This document shows positions 16,169 to 25,144 of a stretch of 64,000 bases of DNA, piece by piece. The translations under genes were made by a program, and so were the position numbers. Below the pieces are notes generated by a model. The model made no database searches. It saw nothing but the letters and a program-made list of their open reading frames with translations, and had not been told where the DNA came from. Position 1 is the first letter of the stretch. Each line of letters opens with the position of its first letter. This stretch comes from Methanoculleus sp. UBA430 (GTDB lineage Archaea; Halobacteriota; Methanomicrobia; Methanomicrobiales; Methanoculleaceae). Where the stretch lies: positions 16,892 to 80,891 of the forward strand of contig NZ_DAXW01000010.1 in assembly GCF_002506585.1 (NCBI RefSeq), read 5' to 3'.

Positions 16169-16375
16169 ATGAAATTTCGGGTTATCGTCAGGGAAGATCC
16201 GGAGGACGGCGGATACGTTGTGAGTTGCCCCGCAATTCCCGGGTGTCACTCGCAGGGTGAGACCGTTGAAGAAGCCCTCGAGAACATCAAAGATGCCATC
16301 TCCGGATGTATTGAGGTGCTCAACGATCGGGTGACGCAGCAACCCGGCGAACACCTGGCTGATGTTGCGTTGTAA
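16169..16375 (+). CDS. hicB: HicB-family antitoxin (short type)
   Basis: A 68-residue HicB: MKFRVIVREDPEDGGYVVSC then PAIPGCHSQGETVEEALENI, the compact HicB fold without a C-terminal DNA-binding domain. It lies 3 bp before a HicA gene and would be its antitoxin. It is unlike the HicB at 3852-4148, so the two modules are different subtypes rather than a recent duplication. The preceding promoter is not distinct. Confidence 0.92.
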   Translation: MKFRVIVREDPEDGGYVVSCPAIPGCHSQGETVEEALENIKDAISGCIEVLNDRVTQQPGEHLADVAL

Positions 16376-16378
16376 CTC

Positions 16379-16600
16379 ATGGGAAAATTACCGGTTATAT
16401 CAGGAAAAGAAGCCGTTAAGGCCTTTTCTAAGATGGGCTGGACGGTTGCCCGCCAGACCGGCAGCCATGTCATTATGGTCAACCACGCATCTCCGGCCCT
16501 CCTCTCTGTCCCGGCTCATACCGAACTCAAGCGGGGAACGCTAAGAAACCTGATCGCCGATGCGGGCATGACTGTCGAGGACTTTCTTTCGCTCCTGTGA
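16379..16600 (+). CDS. hicA: HicA-family mRNA interferase toxin
   Basis: A 73-residue HicA toxin. It shows GKEAVKAFSKMGWTVARQT followed by GSHVIMVN with the family's catalytic His, and VPAHTELKRGTLRNLI. It would cleave mRNA when released from HicB. The start lies 3 bp after hicB, so translation is coupled. A hairpin (16606-16623) directly after the stop may end the transcript. Confidence 0.92.
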   Translation: MGKLPVISGKEAVKAFSKMGWTVARQTGSHVIMVNHASPALLSVPAHTELKRGTLRNLIADAGMTVEDFLSLL

Positions 16601-16605
16601 CCGCT

Positions 16606-16623
16606 CCCCCGTTTAAATGGGGG
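16606..16623. terminator. hairpin after hicA
   Basis: A 5-bp G:C stem with an 8-base AT-rich loop (ccccc-gtttaaat-ggggg) begins 6 bp after the hicA stop. No T-tract follows directly. It also resembles the terminal hairpins of IS605-type elements in this window, so it could instead be an element remnant. The next 210 bp to the tRNA gene contain no supported gene. Confidence 0.35.
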
Positions 16624-16836
16624 CATCCGGAGTTTCTCAACCCCGGCATCGGCAATGCTGCCGGTAGAGAAATCCAGGTTCTTCTTCTCCGGCTTTCACC
16701 CGTCCAAAGGCTCCAGCCGGCAGGAGCCCTCGTTACAGGAAGAAGGAGAACGATGAGGCGGTTAACATTCCGCGCCGATTACCGACGCTTCGCTCCCGGG
16801 GGTAAAAATCAAAGAAGGATCGAACCTGTGTTCGGA

Positions 16837-16908
16837 TGCGCCGACCGGGACTCGAACCCGGGTTTAGGCGTTGGCAACGCCTAGTGATAACCACTACACT
16901 ATCGGCGC
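16837..16908 (-). tRNA. tRNA-Gly (anticodon GCC)
   Basis: A complete 72-nt cloverleaf on the minus strand: acceptor stem GCGCCGA/TCGGCGC, D arm with AGTGTAGTGGTTATCACT, anticodon arm AGGCG-TTGCCAA-CGCCT with anticodon GCC, and T arm CCGGGTTCGAGTCCCGG. The discriminator base is A. The 3' CCA is not encoded and must be added after transcription. No intron is present. No integrase or duplicated tRNA end is seen nearby. Confidence 0.96.
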
Positions 16909-17084
16909 ACAACTGTGCTTTCGCACTGTGTGCCTTACAACATGGGATTCTCTGGCTAATAAGCCTATCGAATCGTGACCCGGATCGGGCGGTGCCGTCG
17001 CTGCAGGATCTCGTCCGGGAGCGGATTTTCCCCGGGACGAATCCCCGCTATGCTGACGGTCGCGCGCCTACGATCAAACAGGCA

Positions 17085-18301
17085 GAGAGCCCACGACTTC
17101 CGTCGTGGGATGAATGCCACCGACAACCATATCTAAGCACAGGTCGATAGAGTGTTACAATCCGTAGAACGTATCGTTACCGGATCTATCCGACGAAATC
17201 TCAGGTCACCCAGTTAGAGCGGACACTTGAGATTTGCCGGTGGATTTACAACGACACGCTCGCATTGCGAAAGACCGCCTGGGAACAGGAACAGCGTTCT
17301 GTCTCCCTGTATGAGACAAACAAGATCCTGACTCAGTGGAAACGCGAACGGCCTGAACTGAAGGAGGTCTATGCTCAGACCCTCCAGAACGTTCAGGTTC
17401 GGGTGGATCTCGCGCTCAAAGCCTTCTTCCGGCGAGTGAAAGCCGGGGAGAACCCCGGATACCCTCGATTCAAGGGGAAGGGGCGATATGACAGTTTTAC
17501 GTACCCGCAGGCTGAGAAAGGCGGGTTCAAGTTCGTCGGAGATCGGCTCAACCTCTCGAAGATCGGGGATGTGAAGATCGTCCTCCACCGCCCGATCCAA
17601 GGGACGATTAAGACCCTCACAGTCCGGCGGTCGGCAACCGGGAAATGGTATGCCTGCTTCTCGGTCGAGTATGATCCCGATCCAGCACCCAGGAAGGAGA
17701 CCGCAGTCGGGGTAGATGTAGGTCTCGAATCTTTCGCCACGCTCTCGAATGGGGAGAAGATCGAGAACCCTCGGTTCTTCCGCACCGACGAGAAAGCTCT
17801 TGCCAAGGCGCAGAGGAAACTCTCGAAGGCAGAGAAGGGCACTCCTGAACGGAAGAAGGCCCGGAAGATCGTCGCACACGTCCATGAACGGATCGCCAAC
17901 AGACGGCTCAATTTTGCTCACCAAACCTCCCGGAAGGTGATGAACAGGTTCGGGACGATTGTGTTCGAGGATCTGAATATCAGAGATATGCAAAAGAACC
18001 CCTATCTGGCGAAAAACATAGCCGATGTGGCCTGGAACCAGTTTGTCACGATCACAACGAGCAAAGCGGAGGATGCTGGCTCGCAGGTGATCGTGGTGAA
18101 CCCCAGAAACACCTCGCAGATGTGCTCCCGATGTGGCCTGATCGTCGTCAAGAACCTTTCTGACCGAGTTCACTCCTGCCCGCATTGCGGGTTGGAACTG
18201 GATCGGGACCAGAACGCGGCGATCAATATCTTGAGATTGGGGCTGCAATCTCTCGGATAACATCCGTAGATGCCCACGAATTTAGTCGTGGGAGCAGTCA
18301 C
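17085..18301 (+). mobile_element. second IS200/IS605-type tnpB-only element
   Basis: Two matching hairpins bracket a tnpB gene: cccacgac-ttcc-gtcgtggg (17090-17109) at the left and cccacga-atttag-tcgtggg (18273-18292) at the right, the latter followed by agcagtcac. The first TnpB element in the window also ends with a hairpin plus ttcac, so the right boundary is likely near 18301. The left boundary is less certain. No tnpA is present. The right end reaches the stop codon of the PrsW-like gene on the opposite strand. Confidence 0.75.
17265..18260 (+). CDS. tnpB: TnpB RNA-guided nuclease, start codon unclear
   Basis: TnpB of the IS605/IS1341 group. All RuvC motifs look intact: AVGVDVGLESFA (first Asp), IVFEDLNIRDM (Glu) and LDRDQNAAINIL (last Asp), with a zinc finger CSRCG...CPHCG before the last motif. 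The given start is a TTG, but homology clearly extends ~35 codons upstream in the same frame (RRTYRYRIYPTKSQVTQLER) to a stop at 17148-17150. That extension contains no ATG, GTG or TTG. Either a non-standard start such as ATC 17160 is used or the true start has mutated, leaving an N-terminally shortened protein. The sequence differs markedly from the other TnpB. Confidence 0.85.
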   Translation: MRKTAWEQEQRSVSLYETNKILTQWKRERPELKEVYAQTLQNVQVRVDLALKAFFRRVKAGENPGYPRFKGKGRYDSFTYPQAEKGGFKFVGDRLNLSKIGDVKIVLHRPIQGTIKTLTVRRSATGKWYACFSVEYDPDPAPRKETAVGVDVGLESFATLSNGEKIENPRFFRTDEKALAKAQRKLSKAEKGTPERKKARKIVAHVHERIANRRLNFAHQTSRKVMNRFGTIVFEDLNIRDMQKNPYLAKNIADVAWNQFVTITTSKAEDAGSQVIVVNPRNTSQMCSRCGLIVVKNLSDRVHSCPHCGLELDRDQNAAINILRLGLQSLG

Positions 18302-18990
18302 CGTCCCCCGTGGTTGAGCGCCTGCCTGATGTTTCGGTTTGCAAGTATCCAGAGCCCCGGTGTCAGGACCAGAATGAAGACAGCGATGGCGTAGGCGACG
18401 ATCTCGGAGGAGAAGAGCAGGAAATTGAAGATGCCGTGCAGCACCATCCCGAGAGCAAGCCCCCGGAGGACGATCCCCGAACGCTCTTCTGCGGGCGCGA
18501 ACTTGGCCCGGCCGAGGGCGTAGCCCCAGACACCGGAAAAAAGCGCGTGCCCGGGGACCGAGAAGATCGCCCGGACGACGATTGTGCTGAGGGCGAGCTC
18601 CGGCGACGTCACGTATGCCGCAAAGACGTAAAGGACGTTCTCGAGCGACGCAAGCCCGAGAGCGGCGGCGGCGGCGTAGACGATGCCGTCCATCGGTTCG
18701 TCGAACTCGGTGTTCGGGTAAGCGAACCGTCGGACGACCCAGAACTTGCCGTATTCCTCGACGATCGGCGCGACGACGGCGCCCATGGCCAGCGAGGACG
18801 CGATGAAGAGGCCGAAGAATCCCTCGACGAAGGCCACGGGAAACGTGACGAGGACGCCGAGGAGGAAGAGTTTCACGATCAACGCCGCCGGTTCGGGATT
18901 CAACTTGTCCCTGCGGTAGAAATACCACGCCCAGAATACTCCCGGCCCCAGCGCCAGGGCAAGGATCACCAGCGGCTCGATATCGACCAT
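18298..18990 (-). CDS. PrsW-family intramembrane protease
   Basis: A 230-residue polytopic membrane protein with the PrsW/CPBP-type motifs: VVAPIVEEYGKFWVVRRF (EExxK-like), FDEPMDGIVYAAAAALGLAS, SLENVLYV, VPGHALFSG and VLHGIFNFLL. About seven to eight hydrophobic segments are visible. PrsW proteases cleave membrane substrates, in bacteria anti-sigma factors; no substrate is evident here. The TGA stop (18298-18300) coincides with the right end of the adjacent TnpB element, so the original C-terminus may have been trimmed by a few residues. The family motifs are all retained. Confidence 0.85.
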   Translation of the reverse strand: MVDIEPLVILALALGPGVFWAWYFYRRDKLNPEPAALIVKLFLLGVLVTFPVAFVEGFFGLFIASSLAMGAVVAPIVEEYGKFWVVRRFAYPNTEFDEPMDGIVYAAAAALGLASLENVLYVFAAYVTSPELALSTIVVRAIFSVPGHALFSGVWGYALGRAKFAPAEERSGIVLRGLALGMVLHGIFNFLLFSSEIVAYAIAVFILVLTPGLWILANRNIRQALNHGGR

Positions 18991-19105
18991 TGCTGATCGT
19001 GATTCATGGTCTCATGAATGGAAGAGTCTTTCTCTTCCACGGGCAACTCCGCCGACAGGTCATGACATAACCGAAACGGTTCTTCTTCCGGGCTAAAAAA
19101 AAGAG

Positions 19106-20041
19106 TTATTCGGGGAGGAGGCGGTACTCCGGCGTGAGCCCCTCAAGCACCAGCAGCCCGTAGTACCGGAAGAACGTGACGAACGGCACCGCGATCAGGA
19201 GCGCAACCGGGACGGCGACGACGAGGTAGGGGATGAGGAGGACGAGGAGCAGCACGTAGTTGGCCAGGGCTGCAGCGAGGAGGACGATCCCGATGAGCAC
19301 GAACGGTATCGCGATGATCAGCATCGCGAGGATGACCAGGACCGCCTGCACGATTCCGGCGATGAGGCCCACCACGAACCTGGTGACGACGTAGACGACG
19401 GTCTGCCAGACGTTGGCCGATATCACCCCGATAAGCCGCCGCCAGCCCTCGATGACCCCGCAGTCCTCGTGGATCATCATCGGGACGACGAAGTCGTGGG
19501 TCAGGAGGAAGATGAGGCCGAAGAGGAGGGCTGCGACCAGGATGAACGGAATGAACAGAAGGATGAATGCAACACCGCCGCCACCCGACCCCCCGAGCCC
19601 GACGAGCATGAGGATGAACGCCATCATGGCGAGGATCAGGATCAGCGTGAGGGCTGCCTCGAAGAGAAAGAGCCGGACTCCTTTGCCGAGCCGTTCTCCA
19701 AAGAAGCGCCTGATATGAATATCACCCGTCCGGAGCATATCGACGAAGACGAACTGCATCACCGTGCCGATGATCCACCAGATGAGAGCGATCGCAAGCA
19801 CGATGAGGATGAACGCCACGATGAGCGGCGCGATATCGGGAAGAGACTCCACAACGCCGGCCGGGAGGTCGCCTTCGTCGAAGGTATACCCGGAAGTGTT
19901 CGGGAAACTGACGCCCCCTCCCACGAAGAGCGCAATCAGGGCCAGGCGAAGCCAGACGCCCCATCTGATCGGCCAGAGCAGGCTTTTCGTGCGCTGAAAG
20001 GCACCGTCCAGTCTGCTGAATGCATACATATTTTCAGCCAT
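19106..20041 (-). CDS. polytopic membrane protein of unknown function
   Basis: About 311 residues with several long hydrophobic segments, separated in the first half by an acidic extracellular-type loop (YTFDEGDLPAG). Hydrophobic runs of Ile/Leu/Val dominate the C-terminal two thirds. The amphipathic N-terminus YAFSRLDGAFQRTKSLLWP and topology resemble archaeal DUF7544-like membrane proteins, recalled only loosely. The start is uncertain: ATG 20041 (MAENMYAF) is chosen, ATG 20029 and an upstream ATG at 20089 are alternatives. It has no operon partner. Function cannot be assigned. Confidence 0.75.
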   Translation of the reverse strand: MAENMYAFSRLDGAFQRTKSLLWPIRWGVWLRLALIALFVGGGVSFPNTSGYTFDEGDLPAGVVESLPDIAPLIVAFILIVLAIALIWWIIGTVMQFVFVDMLRTGDIHIRRFFGERLGKGVRLFLFEAALTLILILAMMAFILMLVGLGGSGGGGVAFILLFIPFILVAALLFGLIFLLTHDFVVPMMIHEDCGVIEGWRRLIGVISANVWQTVVYVVTRFVVGLIAGIVQAVLVILAMLIIAIPFVLIGIVLLAAALANYVLLLVLLIPYLVVAVPVALLIAVPFVTFFRYYGLLVLEGLTPEYRLLPE

Positions 20042-20191
20042 ATCACTCACGTAGATGATCTCCGTCTCATTAATACCTTGTTTTGGCAAGCGGCTCCCGG
20101 TGATCCGACCACGTGTCGTATGCTCACGGGTTTCTGAGGGAACCTGTTTTTCAACACCTTAATCTAGTCCGTTCACCAGAGTATAGAAGGA

Positions 20192-20818
20192 ATGATCCCT
20201 CTCATGCTTGACCTGAAGGGCAAAAGGGTGCTCATCTTCGGGGGAGGCGACGTCGGTGCCCGAAAGGCTGCATACTTTGAGCATGAGGCGGCGGTGACGG
20301 TTATCAGCCGTTCGTTCTCACCGAACCTTGATGGTCTCGCGATCAGGCGGCAGGAGGCCGACCTCTCGACCCTCCCGGATCCGGCGCTCCGCGCCCTCCT
20401 CGAGGACGCGTTCCTCGCGGTGGCCGCGACGCCGGACCCGGGGCTCAACGACCGTATCGGGCGGGCGTGCGCCGGTTCCGGCGTCCTCTTCAACAACGCC
20501 GCCGGTGAGTCCGGGGACGTCATCATCCCCTCGGTCGTCCGGGGCGGCCGCTACCTGGTCGCGATCAGCACCCGCGGAAAGAGCCCCGCCGTCGCTCGCT
20601 ACCTCCGCATGAGGCTCCAGAAGGAGTATGCGGACCTTGACCGGATGATCGACCTGCAGGAAGAGGTGCGCTCGATGCTCCGGGAGACCGAACCGGTGCA
20701 GACAGAGCGATCCCGCATCCTCTGGAGCATCCTCGAGGACGACGAGGTCTGGAAGGCGCTCGCCGCCGACTACGACCGGGCACGCGCGATGGCGGTCGAG
20801 AGGTACCTGCATGCCTGA
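20192..20818 (+). CDS. precorrin-2 dehydrogenase / sirohydrochlorin ferrochelatase-like
   Basis: Oxidises precorrin-2 to sirohydrochlorin (Met8/CysG-N type), the branch point to siroheme, cobalamin and coenzyme F430. The 208-residue protein begins with LDLKGKRVLIFGGGDVGARK, an NAD-binding Rossmann motif, and contains FNNAAGESGDVIIPSVVRGG and STRGKSPAVARYLR, the family signature with its conserved Ser. The start has gaagga six bases upstream. It is the first gene of a six-gene operon; its stop overlaps hemA by 8 bp. Confidence 0.93.
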   Translation: MIPLMLDLKGKRVLIFGGGDVGARKAAYFEHEAAVTVISRSFSPNLDGLAIRRQEADLSTLPDPALRALLEDAFLAVAATPDPGLNDRIGRACAGSGVLFNNAAGESGDVIIPSVVRGGRYLVAISTRGKSPAVARYLRMRLQKEYADLDRMIDLQEEVRSMLRETEPVQTERSRILWSILEDDEVWKALAADYDRARAMAVERYLHA

Positions 20819-22082
20819 ACCGCTCACGACCCCGCTCGCGCTCGCGAGCGTGAACCACCACACCGCGAATATCGCCACGCTCGAGGCTTTCCGGTTCCCC
20901 GACGAGGCGGCGCTCCTTCGTGAGGCGCGGGAACGGTTCAAGGGCGCTCTCCTTCTCCAGACCTGCAACCGCGTCGAGGTCCTGGTGCAGGGCGACGCAC
21001 GGAGCCTTGAAGGGTTCCTGCAGGAGCGGGGCAGACGCGGTTTTGCGGTCATCGAGGGCGAGGCCGTGGCTCATCACCTCCTGGAACTGGCCGCGGGCAT
21101 CGACTCCCTCGTCGTCGGCGAGGACCAGATCCTCGGGCAACTCAGGCGAGCGCTCGCGACCGCACAGGAGGCGGGGGCCGCGAGCAGCGTCATCGAACTC
21201 TGCATCAACAAGGCGGTGCACGTGGGGGTCAGGGTCCGGCGCCAGACTCAGATCAACCAAGGAGCGGTCTCCGTCGGTTCTGCAGCCGTGACGCTTGCAG
21301 AGAACCTCCTCGGCAGCCTCTGCGACCGGCACATCCTGGTCGTCGGGAGCGGGGAGATGGGGCTTCTGGTGACGCAGGCGCTCGCTGTCAAGGGCCTCAC
21401 GGCCATCTATGTCGCGAACAGGACCTATGAGCACGCGGTGATGCTTGCGGATAAGATCGGGGGGCGGGCGGTCAACTTCAAGGACCTCTACCGCTACATC
21501 GCGCTCTCCGACGTCGTCATCTCCTGCACCGCCGCGCCGCACCCGGTCATCCGCGCCGAGGAGGTCGGGAAGGCGATGGAGGAGCGGCTCTGGCCGCTCG
21601 ACCCGCACCCCCGCCACCTTGTCCTCATCGACATCGCCCAGCCCCGCGACGTCGAGGAGGGGGTGCGTTCGATCGAGGGCGTGCATCTCTTCACGATCGA
21701 CGACCTCAAAAACATCAACGACGCCGCCATGGACTCCCGGAGGAGCGAAGCGGACCGGGCACGGGGTATCATCGACGAGGAACTCGACCACTTCATCCGG
21801 CTCCTCCGGAGGACCGCGGCCGACGAGACGCTCGCCCTCCTCTACACCTGGGCAGAGTCGATCCGGGCGCGTGAACGCGACCGGGCGCTTACCCGCCTGG
21901 GGAAGGAGGACGACCGCACGGCGGAGGTCATCGACGACCTGACGCGGGCGCTCACGAAGAAGCTCCTCGCGGATGCGACCGCGTCCATACGCGCGTGCGC
22001 AGAATCCGGCGATATAGCAACGGCAGAGGCCCTGATGAGGGCGATTACCCGGGGAGAACCATGTTTCCAGAACGACGAATGA
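20811..22082 (+). CDS. hemA: glutamyl-tRNA reductase
   Basis: First committed step of C5-pathway tetrapyrrole synthesis: reduces glutamyl-tRNA to glutamate-1-semialdehyde. Length 423 residues. The catalytic Cys lies in LLQTCNRVEVLVQG (about residue 52), the family block GAVSVGSAAVTLAENLLG follows, and the NADPH domain contains LVVGSGEMGLLVTQAL. The C-terminal dimerisation helix is present. The gene overlaps the precorrin-2 dehydrogenase gene and hemB, so translation of the operon is coupled. Confidence 0.97.
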   Translation: MPEPLTTPLALASVNHHTANIATLEAFRFPDEAALLREARERFKGALLLQTCNRVEVLVQGDARSLEGFLQERGRRGFAVIEGEAVAHHLLELAAGIDSLVVGEDQILGQLRRALATAQEAGAASSVIELCINKAVHVGVRVRRQTQINQGAVSVGSAAVTLAENLLGSLCDRHILVVGSGEMGLLVTQALAVKGLTAIYVANRTYEHAVMLADKIGGRAVNFKDLYRYIALSDVVISCTAAPHPVIRAEEVGKAMEERLWPLDPHPRHLVLIDIAQPRDVEEGVRSIEGVHLFTIDDLKNINDAAMDSRRSEADRARGIIDEELDHFIRLLRRTAADETLALLYTWAESIRARERDRALTRLGKEDDRTAEVIDDLTRALTKKLLADATASIRACAESGDIATAEALMRAITRGEPCFQNDE

Positions 22083-23044
22083 GACGGATACGGCGGCGAA
22101 TCGTCCAGCCGCTCCTCCGCGAGACAGAACTGCAGAAGACCGACCTGATTGCGCCGGTCTTCGTGGACGAATCGATCAGTACACCATTTCCGATAGCCTC
22201 GATGCCGGGGCAGTCCCGGCACCCGGTAGACGGCGTCGCCGATTACTGTGCCCGCCTCCGGGACGCCGGTATCCGGGCGGTGCTCCTCTTCGGGGTTCCG
22301 GCCACAAAAGACAGCGAGGCAACCGGCGCCTACGCGGCCGACGGCGTCGTCCAGCGGGCCGCCCGGAAGATCAAGGAGCGGTTGCCGGAGATGGTGGTCA
22401 TCACCGATGTCTGCGCCTGTGAGTATACCGACCACGGCCACTGCGGGATCGTCGGGGAGACCCCTGATGGCCCGGACCTCTTAAACGACCCCTCGCTTGC
22501 CCTGATGGCGCAGATAGCCGTCTCTCACGCGGAGAGCGGCGCCGATATCGTCGCGCCGTCGTGCATGCTCGACGGGATGGTGCAGGCGATCCGGCACGCC
22601 CTCGACGCCGCCGGATACCCGGATGTCCTCGTCATGTCCTACTCCTCGAAGTTTGCGAGCGCCCTTTACGGGCCGTTCCGCGACGCGGCGGACTCGGGGT
22701 TCTCGTTTGGGGACCGGACGACCTACCAGATCTGCCCGGGCAACGCCCGCGAGGCGGTGATGGAGTCGGAGCTTGACGCGGCCGAAGGGGCGGATATCCT
22801 GATGGTCAAGCCGGCCGGGATCTACCTTGACATCCTTGCGGCCGTCACAGCGTTCGGGCTGCCGGTGGCGGCCTATCAGGTCAGCGGTGAGTACGCGATG
22901 ATCAAGGCTGCAGCGGAGCGCGGATGGTTGAACGAGCGGGCCGTCGCTCTCGAGAGCCTCACCGCCATCAAGCGGGCCGGGGCCAACCTGATCATCACTT
23001 ACTTTGCAGAAGATGCAGCGAGGTGGCTCGATGAAGAGCAGTGA
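22061..23044 (+). CDS. hemB: porphobilinogen synthase (delta-aminolevulinate dehydratase)
   Basis: Condenses two 5-aminolevulinate molecules to porphobilinogen. The 327-residue protein has the metal-binding block [14 protein letters not shown], the substrate lysine in [20 protein letters not shown] and the second lysine in [14 protein letters not shown]. The ATG at 22061 follows ggggag and overlaps the hemA 3' end by 22 bp; the open frame extends upstream without homology. Three cysteines in the metal site suggest a zinc-type enzyme. Confidence 0.97.
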   Translation: MFPERRMRRIRRRIVQPLLRETELQKTDLIAPVFVDESISTPFPIASMPGQSRHPVDGVADYCARLRDAGIRAVLLFGVPATKDSEATGAYAADGVVQRAARKIKERLPEMVVITDVCACEYTDHGHCGIVGETPDGPDLLNDPSLALMAQIAVSHAESGADIVAPSCMLDGMVQAIRHALDAAGYPDVLVMSYSSKFASALYGPFRDAADSGFSFGDRTTYQICPGNAREAVMESELDAAEGADILMVKPAGIYLDILAAVTAFGLPVAAYQVSGEYAMIKAAAERGWLNERAVALESLTAIKRAGANLIITYFAEDAARWLDEEQ

Positions 23045-24275
23045 CCTCTTCGCGCGGGCAAAGACCCTGATGCCGGGCGGCGTCAGCAGCCCGGTGCGGG
23101 CCATCAAGCCCAACCCGTTCTACGTCGAGCGTGCCGCGGGCTCGCACCTTGCGACCGTCGACGGCGCCGACCTGATCGACTGCTGCCTCGGCTACGGCCC
23201 CCTCATCCTTGGCCATGCGCACCCGGTAGTCCGGGAGGCGATCGAACGGCAGCTCGAGAAGGGCTGGCTCTACGGGACGCCGACGCCGCTCGAACTCGAC
23301 CTTGCGGGGATGATCACCGCCGACCACCCCGCGGTCGATATGGTCCGGTTCGTCTCGTCGGGTTCTGAGGCGACGATGGCCGCGATCCGGCTCGCCCGCG
23401 GCTACACGGGGAAACAGGACATCATCAAGGTCGAAGGCGGGTTCCACGGCGCCCACGACGCGGTCCTGGTGAAGGCCGGGTCGGGGGCGACGACCCTCGG
23501 GGTGCCGGACTCCGCCGGCGTCCTCGCGGACCTTGTGGCGCACACCCGGCAGGTCCCCTACAACGATCCCGAAGCGCTGGAGACGTTGCTCGCCAACGAC
23601 GACGTCGCCGCGTTCATCCTCGAACCGATCATGGGGAATATCGGCCCGGTCCTCCCTGACGGAGACTACCTCGCCGACGTCAGGGAGATCACCGCCGCTC
23701 ACGATGTTCTCCTCATCCTCGATGAGGTGATCACCGGCTACCGCGTCGGGATCGGCGGCGCGGAGGTGTTCTATGGGGTGAAGCCGGACCTTGCCACGTT
23801 CGGCAAGATCATCGGCGGCGGCCTTCCCATCGGGGCGTTCGGGGGACGGCGCGATATCATGGAACTGGTCGCCCCCGCAGGCCCGGTCTACCAGGCGGGG
23901 ACGTTCAGCGGCAACCCGGCAAGCCTCGCGGCGGGGTACGCGACCCTCCGCCACCTTCACGATCACCCGGAGGTCTACCGGCGGCTCGACGAGGCCACGC
24001 GGGCGATCGGGGAGGTCGCCGTCGACGCGCACAAGGGCTCGTTCGTCAGGATAGGCTCGCTCTTCAAGCACTTCTTCCGGGACTCGGCCCCGCGGGACTA
24101 CCGTGAGGTCAAGGAGTGCGACACGGCAGCGTTCTCGCGGTTCTGGAAGGCGATGCTTGATACCGGGGTCTTCCTCCCGCCGTCGCAGTTCGAGACGAAC
24201 TTCCTCTCGGCCGCACACACAACGCAGGACATCAAACAGATAGCGGAGGCATACGGATCATGTCTCTTCGCATAG
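23031..24275 (+). CDS. hemL: glutamate-1-semialdehyde 2,1-aminomutase
   Basis: PLP enzyme converting glutamate-1-semialdehyde to 5-aminolevulinate. It has 414 residues, beginning [19 protein letters not shown], with [33 protein letters not shown] and the PLP lysine in [17 protein letters not shown]. The ATG at 23031 follows gaggtgg; codons upstream in the same frame lie inside hemB. It overlaps both hemB and hemC. All catalytic motifs are present. Confidence 0.97.
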   Translation: MKSSDLFARAKTLMPGGVSSPVRAIKPNPFYVERAAGSHLATVDGADLIDCCLGYGPLILGHAHPVVREAIERQLEKGWLYGTPTPLELDLAGMITADHPAVDMVRFVSSGSEATMAAIRLARGYTGKQDIIKVEGGFHGAHDAVLVKAGSGATTLGVPDSAGVLADLVAHTRQVPYNDPEALETLLANDDVAAFILEPIMGNIGPVLPDGDYLADVREITAAHDVLLILDEVITGYRVGIGGAEVFYGVKPDLATFGKIIGGGLPIGAFGGRRDIMELVAPAGPVYQAGTFSGNPASLAAGYATLRHLHDHPEVYRRLDEATRAIGEVAVDAHKGSFVRIGSLFKHFFRDSAPRDYREVKECDTAAFSRFWKAMLDTGVFLPPSQFETNFLSAAHTTQDIKQIAEAYGSCLFA

Positions 24276-25144
24276 GCACACGGGGAAGCGCGCTTGCGCT
24301 TGCACAGACAAACAAGGTGGTCGGCATGCTCGCCGACCGGGGTATCGAGGCGGAAATCATCACGATCACGACGGAGGGCGACACCGCGACCAACGTTCCG
24401 CTCCACGCCATCGGGGGACAGGGGGTCTTTGTACGGGCGCTCGACGACGCGATCCTCCGCGGCGAGATCGACGCCGCGGTGCACAGCATGAAGGACATTC
24501 CCGCGGAGCGGCCGGCAGGACTGGTCTGCGCCGCGGTGCTCGAGCGGGACTCTCCCGCCGACTTCCTTGCGCACGAGTGCCCCCTCGATGCGGTCCGCAT
24601 CATCGGGTCGTCGAGCACCCGGCGCCGCGCCCAGCTCCTCCGCGACGCCCCGGCGCTTGAGGTGAAGCAGCTCCGCGGGAACGTCGATACCCGGTTACGG
24701 AAGCTCCGCGAGGGACAATACGACGCCATCGTCCTCGCGGAGGCTGGCCTCCAGCGCCTCGGCATCCGGCTTGCCGGGGAACCCCTCCCCACGGACCGGT
24801 TCGTCCCGTCCCCAAACCAGGGGACCGTCGCGGTCGTCTGCCGGGACGACCCGGCCGTCGTCGAGGCACTCGCGGCCCTCGACCATGCACCGACCCGCCT
24901 CGACGTGGAGATCGAGCGGGCCGTCATGGAGGAGGTCGGCGGCGGATGCTTCACCCCGCAGGGGATCTTCTGCAGGAACGGGAACCTGATTGCCGAGGTG
25001 CTGGCGCTCGACGGCTCCCGGTGGGAGCGGACTGAGCGGCGGATCTCGACCGTCGGCGAAGCCCGGGAGTGCGGGCAGGCCCTGCGCAGGCAGGCGGGCG
25101 GCCTTATCCGGGAGGCCTACGCGGCACTGGGGATAACACCATGA
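24260..25144 (+). CDS. hemC: porphobilinogen deaminase (hydroxymethylbilane synthase)
   Basis: Polymerises four porphobilinogens to hydroxymethylbilane. The 294-residue protein starts [19 protein letters not shown] and contains [23 protein letters not shown] and [12 protein letters not shown]. The cysteine carrying the dipyrromethane cofactor is in [11 protein letters not shown] (about residue 231). The stop overlaps the next gene's start as ATGA. The next enzyme of the pathway, uroporphyrinogen-III synthase (HemD), is not encoded after it. Confidence 0.97.
   Translation: MSLRIGTRGSALALAQTNKVVGMLADRGIEAEIITITTEGDTATNVPLHAIGGQGVFVRALDDAILRGEIDAAVHSMKDIPAERPAGLVCAAVLERDSPADFLAHECPLDAVRIIGSSSTRRRAQLLRDAPALEVKQLRGNVDTRLRKLREGQYDAIVLAEAGLQRLGIRLAGEPLPTDRFVPSPNQGTVAVVCRDDPAVVEALAALDHAPTRLDVEIERAVMEEVGGGCFTPQGIFCRNGNLIAEVLALDGSRWERTERRISTVGEARECGQALRRQAGGLIREAYAALGITP

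Noticed and set aside
16836..17150. 104-residue plus-strand frame crossing the tRNA gene
   Set aside because: Begins inside the tRNA-Gly gene and ends in the TnpB element's left end; no homology.
16837..18301. Integrated element using tRNA-Gly as attachment site
   Set aside because: No integrase and no duplicated tRNA 3' end; the neighbouring insertion is an IS605-type element, which does not use tRNA sites.
20100..20191. Cobalamin-type riboswitch before the tetrapyrrole operon
   Set aside because: The leader is under 100 bp with no B12-box-like sequence, and such riboswitches are not expected in archaea.
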